A stretch of DNA of 14,934 nucleotides from an uncultured Clostridia bacterium (GTDB taxonomy: Bacteria; Bacillota; Clostridia; Christensenellales; Borkfalkiaceae). The stretch's first letter is position 1; the number at the start of each line of letters is the position of its first letter. The stretch lies in contig CANPWF010000023.1 in NCBI GenBank assembly GCA_947581885.1, positions 1-14,934 on the forward strand, in the 5' to 3' direction. This document shows, in pieces, positions 1 to 7,089 of the stretch. A model generated the notes under the pieces. That model saw only the letters and a list, made by a program, of their open reading frames with translations. It made no database searches and was not told the DNA's origin. The position numbers and the translations under genes are program-made.

Positions 1-78
1 AATAAACAGAATAAGGCGGGGCGACTCGAATACTCGCCGCCTATTACGAGCGGCGACTATTCGGCTCGGAATGACGTA
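1..78. repeat. Family A dispersed repeat, left copy (truncated by window edge)
   Basis: Positions 1-26 match 14692-14717 exactly, and positions 64-78 match 14721-14735 exactly, in the same orientation and order. This copy differs by an internal extra segment of about 32 bp (27-58) that forms a hairpin and leaves the heptamer GGCGACT at both 20-26 and 52-58. It contains no ORF. It is best read as the distal part of a non-coding intergenic repeat whose complete copy is at 14563-14735. Whether it is a MITE, a REP-like element or another repeat class cannot be told from two copies. Confidence 0.75.
27..63. repeat. Hairpin inside the left family A repeat
   Basis: CGAATACTCGCCGC (27-40) and GCGGCGACTATTCG (50-63) are complementary over 14 bp with one internal mismatch, around a 9-nt loop. 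The hairpin coincides with the segment that the right-hand family A copy lacks. Confidence 0.7.
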
Positions 79-91
79 ATTTGTAGCAGTC

Positions 92-199
92 CGTACACTC
101 AACCCCTTTCGGCGCGGAAGTCGCGCCACTTCCCCCAGAGGGGGCAGCGAGAGGAAAACGCGAACGGGACACTTTCCCCGGAGGGGACAGCGAGGTTAC
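92..199. repeat. Family B hairpin repeat, left copy, with a partial second copy
   Basis: The stretch from about 99 to 163 is, in inverted orientation, the same element as 14764-14825: a CAACCCCTTTC block, a variable hairpin, an ACTTCCCCC-agA-GGGGGCAG hairpin and a GGAAAACGCG block. Here the variable hairpin is GGCGCG (111-116) paired with CGCGCC (122-127). CCCCC (132-136) pairs with GGGGG (140-144). A degenerate second copy of the CACTTCCCC/GGGGCAGCGAG part lies at about 170-195. The element sits immediately downstream of the leftward rqcH operon, so it would be transcribed in the 3' untranslated region. It may help end transcription, but no proper U-tract is visible. Confidence 0.65.
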
Positions 200-205
200 G
201 CCGTC

Positions 206-634
206 CTACTCCGTTTCCTCTGCGAAGAGGGACATGGTGCGGGAGAGTTTGGTGCGCATGGATTTTTTCGAGGGGGCGGAGAGGGGCAAGACCGCCGCGT
301 CGGTGGCAACATCATTGTAGCCGAAATTGAAGAGGGCGGGGGATACGAGAAGCAAAAGTCCCGGGATGATGAGCAGACACAACAGAACGGACAGGAAATA
401 ATCGTACCATTTCCATTTCTCGCCCGTGCGTTCGATGTCGCCCTCGATGAAGCATTCGCCGTCCTTCTCCGTCACCGTCCCGACGAAGGCGTACTGCTCC
501 GCTTTCCTTCGCCGCGCGAGCACGAGGCGAAATTCCCCCGTCTTATACGAGCAGTCCGCGCCGTACGTCTCGGCGACATGGTCCACCGCCTCGCGGAGCT
601 GTTTCCGATGTCCTTCAAATCGATATTTCATCAT
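206..634 (-). CDS. Hypothetical protein with one predicted membrane segment
   Basis: This is a 142-residue protein that I do not recognise. Residues 1-70 are charged and look like a mixed alpha/beta soluble domain rich in Arg, Lys and Glu. Residues about 79-102 (YFLSVLLCLLIIPGLLLLVS) form one strongly hydrophobic helix, preceded by an aromatic/Lys stretch (KWKWYDY). The tail of about 40 residues is polar and Ser/Thr/Arg-rich. A single-pass, membrane-anchored small protein is the simplest reading; topology is uncertain. The ATG at 634 overlaps the rqcH stop codon (ATGA), and a second Met codon follows at once (631), so the start may be either. No separate Shine-Dalgarno is seen, so translation is probably coupled to rqcH. 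The reading frame extends upstream inside rqcH, but that part looks like shadow sequence. Confidence 0.7.
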   Translation of the reverse strand: MMKYRFEGHRKQLREAVDHVAETYGADCSYKTGEFRLVLARRRKAEQYAFVGTVTEKDGECFIEGDIERTGEKWKWYDYFLSVLLCLLIIPGLLLLVSPALFNFGYNDVATDAAVLPLSAPSKKSMRTKLSRTMSLFAEETE

Positions 635-2232
635 ACTTTTTCGGGGTCGCCGAGCAGGGTGGAAAACTGCGAGTAGACGACGAAGCCCGCCTTGCTCCCC
701 TTGGGCTTCTTCACGAATTTCAAAAGGCAGTAGTCGACGGGAACCTTCCCGCCGCCGTCCGAATATTTTGCGCACACGTTCGCCGCGAACTGCAAAACGC
801 CGTCGGGCACCTTTTTCCCTTCCGCCCGCACGACGGCATGGCAGGAATGTACCCGCTGCGCGTGCAACCAGATATCGTCGGGCGAACAGCTCCGCACGAG
901 CTTATCGTTTTGCAGGTTGTTTCTCCCCGCGAGGATGCGGAAGCCGTCCACTTCGAATACGCGGAAGGGGATCTCCTTTTTCACCTGCTTTTTCTCCTTG
1001 GGGGGAGAGAGCAGTCCCGCCGAAGTCATCTCCTCGGAGAGGGACAAGAAGTCCTCTTCCTCCGCGGCGGAAGATACGAGAGCGAGGAGGCTCGAAAGGT
1101 ACAAAAGTTCGGAGCGCGTCTCCTCTTCCATGGGATCCAAAAGTTCGAGCGCACGCTTCTGTTTTCGGTATTTTTTGAAGTACAGTTGCGCATTTTCGGC
1201 GGGCGTGAGCCGTTCGTCGAGGGAGATCTTCACTTCCTTTCCGCTCTCGTAATCGGTGAGAACGCAGCTCTTCATGCCCCGCGAAAGCTGCCAAAGATAG
1301 GCAGTTATCAGCTCTCCCTTCTTTCGGTTTTCCTCGCAGGAATTGCAGGAGAGCCGCTTTTCGAGCAGAACGGAGAGCTTCTTTTCCGCCTTCTTCTTTG
1401 CGGCAGAGAGAACATTTGAAAGTTTTCTCCGCTCCCCCTCGATATGGGCGCGGTTCCTCTTTTTGATGTAGAACGCGGACTGCGCTTCGAGAAGGGAGGG
1501 GTATTTTTTCGCCTCCTCGACGGGATAGGCGTAAAAATCGTGCTCGTCGGCGCAAGGAAAATCGGGCTCGTCGAAGAGAAAGGCATGCACGTACTTCGCG
1601 AAATCCCCGCCGCGGTAGTTTTCGGCGATATGTTCCGCCGTGACGGGCGCGATGCCCGCAAGACGGGAAAACACGGCGTTCGCGCTCCTGTTTTCCCCGA
1701 GTGCCGCTGCGATTTTTTCTTCCGAAGAGGGGTCCGCTTTTTCTTGCCGTGCGGGAAGGACGTAGCGCGTCCCCGCAAAGATGAGCCGTTTGGCGTTGTC
1801 CGCCGTCGTCGTTTTGAGCGCACCGAGGATCATCCCCCCTTCGAGGAGCATGAGGTTGGAATATTTCCCCATGACTTCGAGGACGAGCTCCCTTTCCGCC
1901 GTGGAGAAATCCGTATTCGCGCGGAAGCGGAAGCGCATCACCCGTTCGAACCCTTCGAGGGCGACGGAGAGGAGTTCCGCCCCGTGCAGGTATTTCCTTA
2001 AAAGCATGCAAAAAGAGGGCGCGACGGCGGGCGCGTCCTTTCCGTCCGTAAAATATGCCCCGCAATCGGAGGCATTTGTATTCAAAGTGAGTTTCAAAGA
2101 CCGTTTTCCCGTGTATATAACAAGGGAGACCTCATCCTTGGAAGGCTGTACGATCTTTTCGACTTTCCCCCCCGCGAGCACTTCATCGAGCGCGAGCGCG
2201 ACACGGCGAAGGGTATAGGCATCCTGCGGCAT
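631..2232 (-). CDS. rqcH: RqcH / NFACT family ribosome quality control protein (Rqc2 homolog)
   Basis: This 533-residue protein has the full NFACT order: NFACT-N (1-190, with PSFCMLLRKYL at 72-82 and EVMGKYSNLMLL at 119-130), a helix-hairpin-helix-like region (about 185-210), charged coiled coil (about 255-300 and 350-375), and NFACT-R (421-533, with DIWLHAQ at 453-459). In known members it binds the 50S subunit carrying a stalled peptidyl-tRNA and recruits tRNA-Ala to add C-terminal alanine tails that mark the chain for proteolysis, including by ClpXP; clpXP lies directly across the promoter region here. Older annotations call it fibronectin-binding protein. The start at 2232 is chosen because GGAGGAAACC precedes the ATG and MPQDAYTL fits the family N-terminus; the longer frame runs through the promoter. 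The usual Asp-Arg pair is Glu96-Arg97 here. Confidence 0.93.
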   Translation of the reverse strand: MPQDAYTLRRVALALDEVLAGGKVEKIVQPSKDEVSLVIYTGKRSLKLTLNTNASDCGAYFTDGKDAPAVAPSFCMLLRKYLHGAELLSVALEGFERVMRFRFRANTDFSTAERELVLEVMGKYSNLMLLEGGMILGALKTTTADNAKRLIFAGTRYVLPARQEKADPSSEEKIAAALGENRSANAVFSRLAGIAPVTAEHIAENYRGGDFAKYVHAFLFDEPDFPCADEHDFYAYPVEEAKKYPSLLEAQSAFYIKKRNRAHIEGERRKLSNVLSAAKKKAEKKLSVLLEKRLSCNSCEENRKKGELITAYLWQLSRGMKSCVLTDYESGKEVKISLDERLTPAENAQLYFKKYRKQKRALELLDPMEEETRSELLYLSSLLALVSSAAEEEDFLSLSEEMTSAGLLSPPKEKKQVKKEIPFRVFEVDGFRILAGRNNLQNDKLVRSCSPDDIWLHAQRVHSCHAVVRAEGKKVPDGVLQFAANVCAKYSDGGGKVPVDYCLLKFVKKPKGSKAGFVVYSQFSTLLGDPEKV

Positions 2233-2257
2233 GGTTTCCTCCGCACCGTTCTCTACG

Positions 2258-2286
2258 AGTATACCATAAAATAATATTTTTGTAAA
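2258..2286 (-). promoter_or_regulatory. Sigma-A promoter of the rqcH operon
   Basis: Read leftward, TTTACA (2286-2281), a 17-nt spacer and TATACT (2263-2258) form a near-consensus promoter. The predicted transcript starts near 2251, giving a leader of about 19 nt that contains the GGAGGA ribosome binding site. Confidence 0.82.
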
Positions 2287-2315
2287 CGAAATCGCTTTCC
2301 TTTTCCCCGCCGATA

Positions 2316-2324
2316 TGGTAAAAT
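2316..2324 (+). promoter_or_regulatory. Candidate extended -10 promoter of tig-clpP-clpX
   Basis: TGGTAAAAT (2316-2324) fits the extended -10 form TGnTAnnnT. The -35 position (TTTCCT at 2296-2301 with 17-bp spacing) is weak. It is the best candidate in the divergent 141-bp gap, and would leave a leader of about 43 nt before the AGGAG at 2360-2364. No CIRCE or CtsR-like operator was recognised. Confidence 0.4.
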
Positions 2325-2373
2325 GGTATGCGATTGCAATAAAATCCAGCAAAACGAACAGGAGTAAAAATCA

Positions 2374-3756
2374 ATGAACTATCAGGTGACCCCCGCGGAA
2401 AAGAGCACAGTCAAGATCGTGTTTACGTTTACGCCCGAAGAGTGGGCGGCGGCGAACGACAAGGCATACCTCGCCAACAGAAAGAAGTATTCGGTAAACG
2501 GTTTCCGCAAGGGGAAGGTCCCCAAGCACGTTTTGGAGCTCTACTATGGGAAAGGGCTCTTCTATGAGGACGCGCTCAACGATCTCTTTTCCGAGCACTA
2601 CGGCGAAACGCTCGAAAAGGAGGAGAAAAACTTCACCCCCGTCGGCGAGCCCTCTGTCTCCCTCGGGGAGAACTTCTCGGAAGAGAACATCGTCCTCGAA
2701 GCGACGGTGCCCGTAAAGCCCGACGTTGTCATCGGGAAATACACGGGTATAAAAATCAACAAGTTTGAGTATACTGTGACGGACGCGGACGTTGAGAATG
2801 ACATCGAACGTACCCGCGAACGCCTTGCCGAGAATGTGGATGTCACCGACCGTCCCGCCGCTTTGCACGACGTTGCGAACATCGACTTCGAAGGGCGGGT
2901 AGACGGAGAACTGTTTGAGGGCGGCTCCGCAAAGGGGTTCGATCTCACCCTCGGGTCGGGGCAGTTCATCCCCGGGTTCGAAGATCAAATCGTCGGCATG
3001 GCGATCGGGGAGACGAAGGACGTAAACGTCACCTTCCCCGAGGACTATCAGGAAGAATCCTTGAAGGGCAAGCCCGCCGTGTTTACGGTGACGCTCCATA
3101 AGCTCACGGGCAAACGGCTTCCCGAGCTCGACGGGGAATTCTTGAAGAAGGTGGGGGCGGACAGCCTCGAAAGCTACCGCGCGAAGGTGCGCGAACGCCT
3201 CGAAACGAGCGCGAAAAACCGTTCCCGCAACGAGACGGAGAATTCTATTTTAACGGAGATCGCCAAGGGTGCGACCGTCGAGATCCCCGACGCGATGATC
3301 GAGCGGCAGGAGGAAGAATCGGTGCGGCGCATGGAATATACCCTCGGGTATCAGGGCATCCGCCTCGACGATTACCTGCAATACATCGGTTCCACCCGCG
3401 AGGAGTACAAGAAGAACTTCGCCGAAGAGGCGAGGATCGCCGTTTTGCATCAGCTCATCGTCGAGAAGCTCATCAAAGAGCTCAACATCGAGGCGACCGA
3501 GGAAGAGGTCGGGGCGAAGATCGCCGAGCAGGCGGCTTCCGTCGGCAAGGAGAAAGAGGAGTACGAGAAATCGATGGATCCTCGCCAGAGAGAGTACATC
3601 GAGGGCGACATCAAGGTGACCAAGCTCTTCGATTATCTCGAAGCCAACAACGAGATGGTCCTCTTCACCGAAGAGAAGAAAGAGCCCGAAGAGAAGAAAG
3701 CAGAAAAGCCCGCTCCCAAGAAGAGAACGACGAAAAAACAGGAGGCAACCGAATGA
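2374..3756 (+). CDS. tig: Trigger factor, ribosome-associated chaperone/PPIase
   Basis: This 460-residue protein has the three trigger factor parts. The N-terminal ribosome-binding domain carries the signature GFRKGKVP at 43-50, which docks on ribosomal protein uL23. An FKBP-type peptidyl-prolyl isomerase domain follows at about 165-245, with LGSGQFIPGFEDQIVGM at 193-209. The helical C-terminal chaperone domain ends near residue 425. A Lys/Glu/Pro-rich tail (about 430-460) extends beyond the usual end of about 430 residues and is probably disordered. Trigger factor meets chains at the ribosomal exit tunnel, upstream of ClpXP in protein fate. The ATG at 2374 has AGGAG at 2360-2364. The stop overlaps the clpP start (ATGA), so the operon is translationally coupled. 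Identification is firm. Confidence 0.97.
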   Translation: MNYQVTPAEKSTVKIVFTFTPEEWAAANDKAYLANRKKYSVNGFRKGKVPKHVLELYYGKGLFYEDALNDLFSEHYGETLEKEEKNFTPVGEPSVSLGENFSEENIVLEATVPVKPDVVIGKYTGIKINKFEYTVTDADVENDIERTRERLAENVDVTDRPAALHDVANIDFEGRVDGELFEGGSAKGFDLTLGSGQFIPGFEDQIVGMAIGETKDVNVTFPEDYQEESLKGKPAVFTVTLHKLTGKRLPELDGEFLKKVGADSLESYRAKVRERLETSAKNRSRNETENSILTEIAKGATVEIPDAMIERQEEESVRRMEYTLGYQGIRLDDYLQYIGSTREEYKKNFAEEARIAVLHQLIVEKLIKELNIEATEEEVGAKIAEQAASVGKEKEEYEKSMDPRQREYIEGDIKVTKLFDYLEANNEMVLFTEEKKEPEEKKAEKPAPKKRTTKKQEATE

Positions 3757-4364
3757 AAGACGTGCTCATTCCCTACGTCGTAGAGCGCACGAGCGGCGGC
3801 GAGAGAAGTTACGACCTCTATTCCCGCCTCTTGGAGGACCGCATCATCTTCCTCTCGGGGGAGATCGACGACGCGGTGGCGAACACCGTCGTTGCCCAGC
3901 TCATCTATTTGGAGGGGAAGGACCCGACCAAGGATATCAGCGTGTATATCAACAGCCCGGGCGGCTCTGTCTCCGCGGGCATGGCGATCTACGATACGAT
4001 GAACTACATCCGCTGCGACGTTTCCACCATCTGCGTGGGGCTTGCGGCGAGCATGGGGGCGTTCCTGCTTGCGGCGGGCACCAAGGGCAAGCGGTTCGCG
4101 CTCAAAAACAGCGAGATCATGATCCATCAGCCACTCGGCGGCGCACAGGGGCAGGCAAGCGATATCAGGATCCAAGCCGATCACATCCTCCGCATCAAGG
4201 AGAAGATGACGAAGATCCTCGCCGAGAACACGGGGAAACCTTACGAGGAGATCGAACGCGACACCGATCGCGACAACTATCTCACCGCGGACGAAGCGAA
4301 AGAGTACGGGCTCATCGATGCCGTGTACGAAAAACGCGACCCCGATAACGAAAAGACGGAGTAA
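3753..4364 (+). CDS. clpP: ATP-dependent Clp protease proteolytic subunit ClpP
   Basis: This 203-residue serine peptidase of family S14 has the catalytic triad Ser100 (GLAASMG), His125 (MIHQP) and Asp174 (DTDRDNYL), with the same spacings as E. coli ClpP. The oxyanion/strand motif INSPGGSV lies at 67-74. ClpP forms a double heptameric barrel that degrades unfolded chains delivered by ClpX and by other Clp ATPases if present. Length is typical, and no long propeptide is evident before MKDVLIPYVVER. The start overlaps the tig stop by ATGA and is preceded by AGGAGGCAACCG. The stop is 2 nt before clpX. In the cytoplasm, alanine-tailed products of the neighbouring RqcH would be expected substrates; this link is an inference from known biology and gene order. 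Confidence 0.97.
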   Translation: MKDVLIPYVVERTSGGERSYDLYSRLLEDRIIFLSGEIDDAVANTVVAQLIYLEGKDPTKDISVYINSPGGSVSAGMAIYDTMNYIRCDVSTICVGLAASMGAFLLAAGTKGKRFALKNSEIMIHQPLGGAQGQASDIRIQADHILRIKEKMTKILAENTGKPYEEIERDTDRDNYLTADEAKEYGLIDAVYEKRDPDNEKTE

Positions 4365-4366
4365 CT

Positions 4367-5599
4367 ATGGCAAAATACGAACAACGTTGTTCCTTCTGCG
4401 GGAAGGAGAAAGCCAAGACGAAAAAGCTCATCGCGGGTCCCGACGGGATCTTTATCTGCGACGAGTGCGTCGAGCTGTGCAAGGACATGCTCGATAAATC
4501 GCCCGACCCTTCTCCCGCGGGCAAGGTGGAACTCAAAAAGCCCGCCGAGATCAAAGAGGAACTCGATCAGTACATCATCGGACAGGACAAGGCGAAGCGC
4601 GTGCTCTCCGTTGCGGTGTACAACCACTACAAACGCATCAACGCGATCGCAGACGGCGTTGCGGCGGACGATGTCGAGATCGAGAAGAGTAACATCCTTC
4701 TGCTCGGCCCCACGGGGAGCGGAAAGACGCTGCTCGCCCGTACGCTCGCCAAGATCCTCAACGTCCCGTTTGCGACTTCGGACGCGACGACGTTGACGGA
4801 AGCGGGGTATGTGGGCGAAGATGTCGAGAACATCCTCTTAAAGCTCATTCAGAATGCCGATTACGACATCGAGAAGGCACAGCGGGGCATCATCTATATC
4901 GACGAGATCGACAAGATCGCACGGAAGGGAGAGAACGTCTCCATCACGCGCGACGTCTCGGGCGAGGGCGTACAGCAAGCCCTCTTGAAGATCATCGAAT
5001 CGACGGTCGCAAACGTTCCCCCGCAGGGCGGCAGAAAGCACCCCCAGCAGGACTGCATGCACATCGATACGACGAACATCCTCTTCATTTGCGGCGGGGC
5101 GTTCGTCGGGCTCGATAAGATCGTCTCCGCCCGCAAGGACGATTCGGGCTTGGGTTTCGGCGGGAAGGTAAAACTCGGCGCGAACGAGGTGGACTACACC
5201 CTTCTCGACGACGTGAAGCCGCAGGATCTCACCAAGTTCGGGCTCATTCCCGAATTCGTCGGGCGGGTGCCCATCGTCGTGAGCCTGCAAGCCCTCGACG
5301 AGGACGCGCTCGTGAACATCCTCACCACACCGCGCAACGCCATCATCAAACAGTACCAGAAGCTCGTCGGCTTAGACGGCGTGAAGCTCACCGTCGAGGA
5401 TGCCGCCGTCCGCGAGATCGCGAGCACCGCCATCCGCTTAAAGACGGGGGCGAGAGGGCTTCGCACCATCATCGAGGGGCTGATGACGGACGTTATGTTC
5501 GATATCCCCTCCGAGAAGAACGTCGCCGAAGTCGTCATCACGCGGGATTGCGTCACGAACGGCGCACGGCCCAAACTCGTCTATAAAAAGACCGCATAA
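4367..5599 (+). CDS. clpX: ClpX, AAA+ unfoldase of the ClpXP protease
   Basis: This 410-residue protein has an N-terminal C4 zinc-binding domain (Cys8, Cys11, Cys31, Cys34) for adaptor and substrate binding and dimerisation. The AAA+ module follows: Walker A GPTGSGKT (114-121), pore-1 loop GYVG (147-150), Walker B IIYIDEID (175-182), the RKH loop (223-225), the arginine-finger region EFVGR (296-300) and sensor 2 GARGLR (361-366). It recognises degrons, unfolds the protein with ATP and threads it into ClpP. The start lies 2 nt after clpP, with GGAG inside the end of clpP acting as ribosome binding site. The gene is complete and followed directly by a terminator; the lon gene often found next in Bacillota is absent here. 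Confidence 0.97.
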   Translation: MAKYEQRCSFCGKEKAKTKKLIAGPDGIFICDECVELCKDMLDKSPDPSPAGKVELKKPAEIKEELDQYIIGQDKAKRVLSVAVYNHYKRINAIADGVAADDVEIEKSNILLLGPTGSGKTLLARTLAKILNVPFATSDATTLTEAGYVGEDVENILLKLIQNADYDIEKAQRGIIYIDEIDKIARKGENVSITRDVSGEGVQQALLKIIESTVANVPPQGGRKHPQQDCMHIDTTNILFICGGAFVGLDKIVSARKDDSGLGFGGKVKLGANEVDYTLLDDVKPQDLTKFGLIPEFVGRVPIVVSLQALDEDALVNILTTPRNAIIKQYQKLVGLDGVKLTVEDAAVREIASTAIRLKTGARGLRTIIEGLMTDVMFDIPSEKNVAEVVITRDCVTNGARPKLVYKKTA

Positions 5600-5604
5600 A
5601 GGAT

Positions 5605-5636
5605 CGTCCCCGCGCCGAAGCGCGGGGACGTTTTGT
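5605..5636 (+). terminator. Rho-independent terminator after clpX
   Basis: CGTCCCCGCGC (5605-5615) pairs perfectly with GCGCGGGGACG (5620-5630) around a CGAA loop, and TTTTGT follows. This is an 11-bp GC-rich stem 6 nt after the clpX stop. Read from the other strand the loop becomes TTCG, so the hairpin may also help stop the convergent dipeptidase transcript, although the T-tract on that side is poor. Confidence 0.88.
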
Positions 5637-5648
5637 AAGATTTTGATT

Positions 5649-6920
5649 TTATTTTGTCAGCCGTTCGATCGCCTTCTCGTATATTTCGAGAAGGAGTTTT
5701 ACTCTCTCGACGGTGATATATTCGTCGGGCTGATGGACGATGGGCTCGTCGCCGGGCATCTCGGGGCCGAACGCCACGCCGAAGGGGAGTGCCCTCGCGT
5801 AGGTGCCGCCGCCGATGGCGATGGGTTCCGACTTCGTCCCCGTGCACTCTTCATACACCGAGAGGAGGGTTTTGATGGTTTCCCCGTCCTTGGGACGGCA
5901 GATGGGCTCTTGGTGGTGCACCGTCTCGTACTTCACCCCGAAGCGGGCGAGAGCGTCGTGCACGACGCGCACGGGCACCGTCGCGGGGTAGCGGATATCC
6001 ACGAGCACCTGCATATCCTTCTTGCGGCAACGGATGATATCGGGGGAGAGGGTAAGGCGGCCCGTCTCGTCGCGGATATCTTTGAGCCGATATTTGTCGT
6101 AAAAGAGGCAGTCGAGAATGTGCGCGATACCCTCGTTTTTGGGCGCGAAATATTCGAGCATGGGACGGATGGCATTCTCGCCCTCGTCGGGCGTGGAGGC
6201 GTGCGCACTCTTCCCGTGCGAGATGAGGGCTTTCCCCTGCACTTCGAGCCCGAGGGCTTCGGCGCGGCGTTTCCCGATGGAACGGGGCGTGGAGCGGCAG
6301 GTATCGCACACCATGTTCGCGCTCGTTCCCCCCGCAAAGGCGAGGAAGGGCGTGCGTTCGAGGGGGAAGTGCATGCGCACATGCAAAATTCCCTTCTCCG
6401 CATAGATGACGGGAAATTCCCCGTCGGGCGAAAATCCCTCGTCGGGCATATGGGCAACGGACTTATAGTGTTCGATGCACGCCCAGCCGCTCTCCTCGTT
6501 ACAACCGAGGAGAAGTTTGATCTTTTTGGAGGGGGTAAATCCCCTGTCTTTGAGGGCTTTGAGGGCGTACAGACAGCATACGGCGGGGCCCTTATCGTCC
6601 ACCGCGCCGCGCCCCCAGATCTTTCCGTCGCGGACGACTCCCCCGAAGGGGTCTACCGTCCAACCGTTCCCTGCGGGAACAACGTCGAGATGGCACAAGA
6701 TCGCGAATTCTTCTTCGCCTTCTCCGTAGACGACTTCGCCGATATACCCGTCATAGTCCTTCGTCTCGAATCCGAGAGAGCGGGCAAGAGAGAGGAAATG
6801 GTGCAGACAGTCATAAGGTCCCGTCCCGAAGGGCTTACCGGAGACGCCCTCCGCCATTGCAGAGTCGAAGCGGATGCTTTCGCAGATGGAGGCAACCGCT
6901 TCGTTCAAATAGGTCGGCAT
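5649..6920 (-). CDS. M20 family zinc dipeptidase, PepV/Sapep-like
   Basis: This 423-residue metallopeptidase resembles the PepV/Sapep branch of family M20. Likely metal and catalytic residues are His77 and Asp79 in HLDVVPAG, the bridging Asp108 in GRGAVDDKGP, the general base Glu142 and ligand Glu143 in CNEESG, Asp166 in FSPDGEFP, and His396 in HQPDEY. A lid/dimerisation region lies between about 175 and 320. Such enzymes cleave dipeptides or short peptides with a free N-terminus in the cytoplasm, which fits recycling of products from proteases such as ClpXP. The start at 6920 is chosen because AGGGAG precedes the ATG; the open frame extends to 6986 but would run through the promoter. Substrate is not predictable. 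A succinyl-diaminopimelate desuccinylase-like assignment is a less likely alternative. Confidence 0.9.
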   Translation of the reverse strand: MPTYLNEAVASICESIRFDSAMAEGVSGKPFGTGPYDCLHHFLSLARSLGFETKDYDGYIGEVVYGEGEEEFAILCHLDVVPAGNGWTVDPFGGVVRDGKIWGRGAVDDKGPAVCCLYALKALKDRGFTPSKKIKLLLGCNEESGWACIEHYKSVAHMPDEGFSPDGEFPVIYAEKGILHVRMHFPLERTPFLAFAGGTSANMVCDTCRSTPRSIGKRRAEALGLEVQGKALISHGKSAHASTPDEGENAIRPMLEYFAPKNEGIAHILDCLFYDKYRLKDIRDETGRLTLSPDIIRCRKKDMQVLVDIRYPATVPVRVVHDALARFGVKYETVHHQEPICRPKDGETIKTLLSVYEECTGTKSEPIAIGGGTYARALPFGVAFGPEMPGDEPIVHQPDEYITVERVKLLLEIYEKAIERLTK

Positions 6921-6957
6921 ATCATATCTCCCTGTTTCATTTGAACGACCAAAGAGT

Positions 6958-6986
6958 ATTGTAACACACAACGGGACACTTGTCAA
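6958..6986 (-). promoter_or_regulatory. Sigma-A promoter of the M20 dipeptidase gene
   Basis: Read leftward, a perfect -35 TTGACA (6986-6981), a 17-nt spacer and TACAAT (6963-6958) with an extended TG motif make this the strongest promoter seen in the window. The leader would be about 31 nt. Confidence 0.88.
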
Positions 6987-7041
6987 GAGTGAAAGTTACA
7001 AAATGGGAGAAAAAAATGTATTCCCGTCGGGGCAATTTTTC

Positions 7042-7070
7042 GTGCAAAGTCCGCGGAAATATGTTACAAT
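7042..7070 (+). promoter_or_regulatory. Candidate promoter of the radC-kinase-regulator-mcrBC operon
   Basis: TGTTACAAT (7062-7070) is a good extended -10; GTGCAA (7042-7047) at 17-bp spacing is a weak -35 (3 of 6). The start of transcription would fall near 7077, leaving a leader of only about 13 nt that is nearly all Shine-Dalgarno (GGGGAGGGAAGGA). No inverted repeat that looks like an operator was seen, so how the operon is regulated is not visible. Confidence 0.45.
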
Positions 7071-7089
7071 AGGGAAGGGGAGGGAAGGA

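Noticed and set aside
206..775. Longer form of the small membrane protein starting at 775
   Set aside because: The first 47 residues overlap the conserved NFACT-R coding region of rqcH and are Arg-rich shadow sequence; the ATGA overlap at 634 is a better start.
902..2065. Arg-rich minus-strand frame inside rqcH
   Set aside because: It is an out-of-frame reading of the rqcH coding region with a composition (very high Arg, Gly and Pro) typical of shadows.
2233..2352. Extension of RqcH to an ATG at 2352
   Set aside because: It would translate through a near-consensus promoter, and the family N-terminus begins at MPQDAYTL.
5643..6944. Long plus-strand open frame (433 codons) across the dipeptidase gene
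   Set aside because: It is antisense to a gene with intact M20 metal-binding motifs and lacks any recognisable domain; high GC lengthens open frames on the opposite strand.
7003..7089. N-terminal extension of RadC from the ATG at 7003
   Set aside because: It crosses the extended -10 promoter and the strong Shine-Dalgarno; RadC proteins normally begin near the MHEGHRQRM segment.
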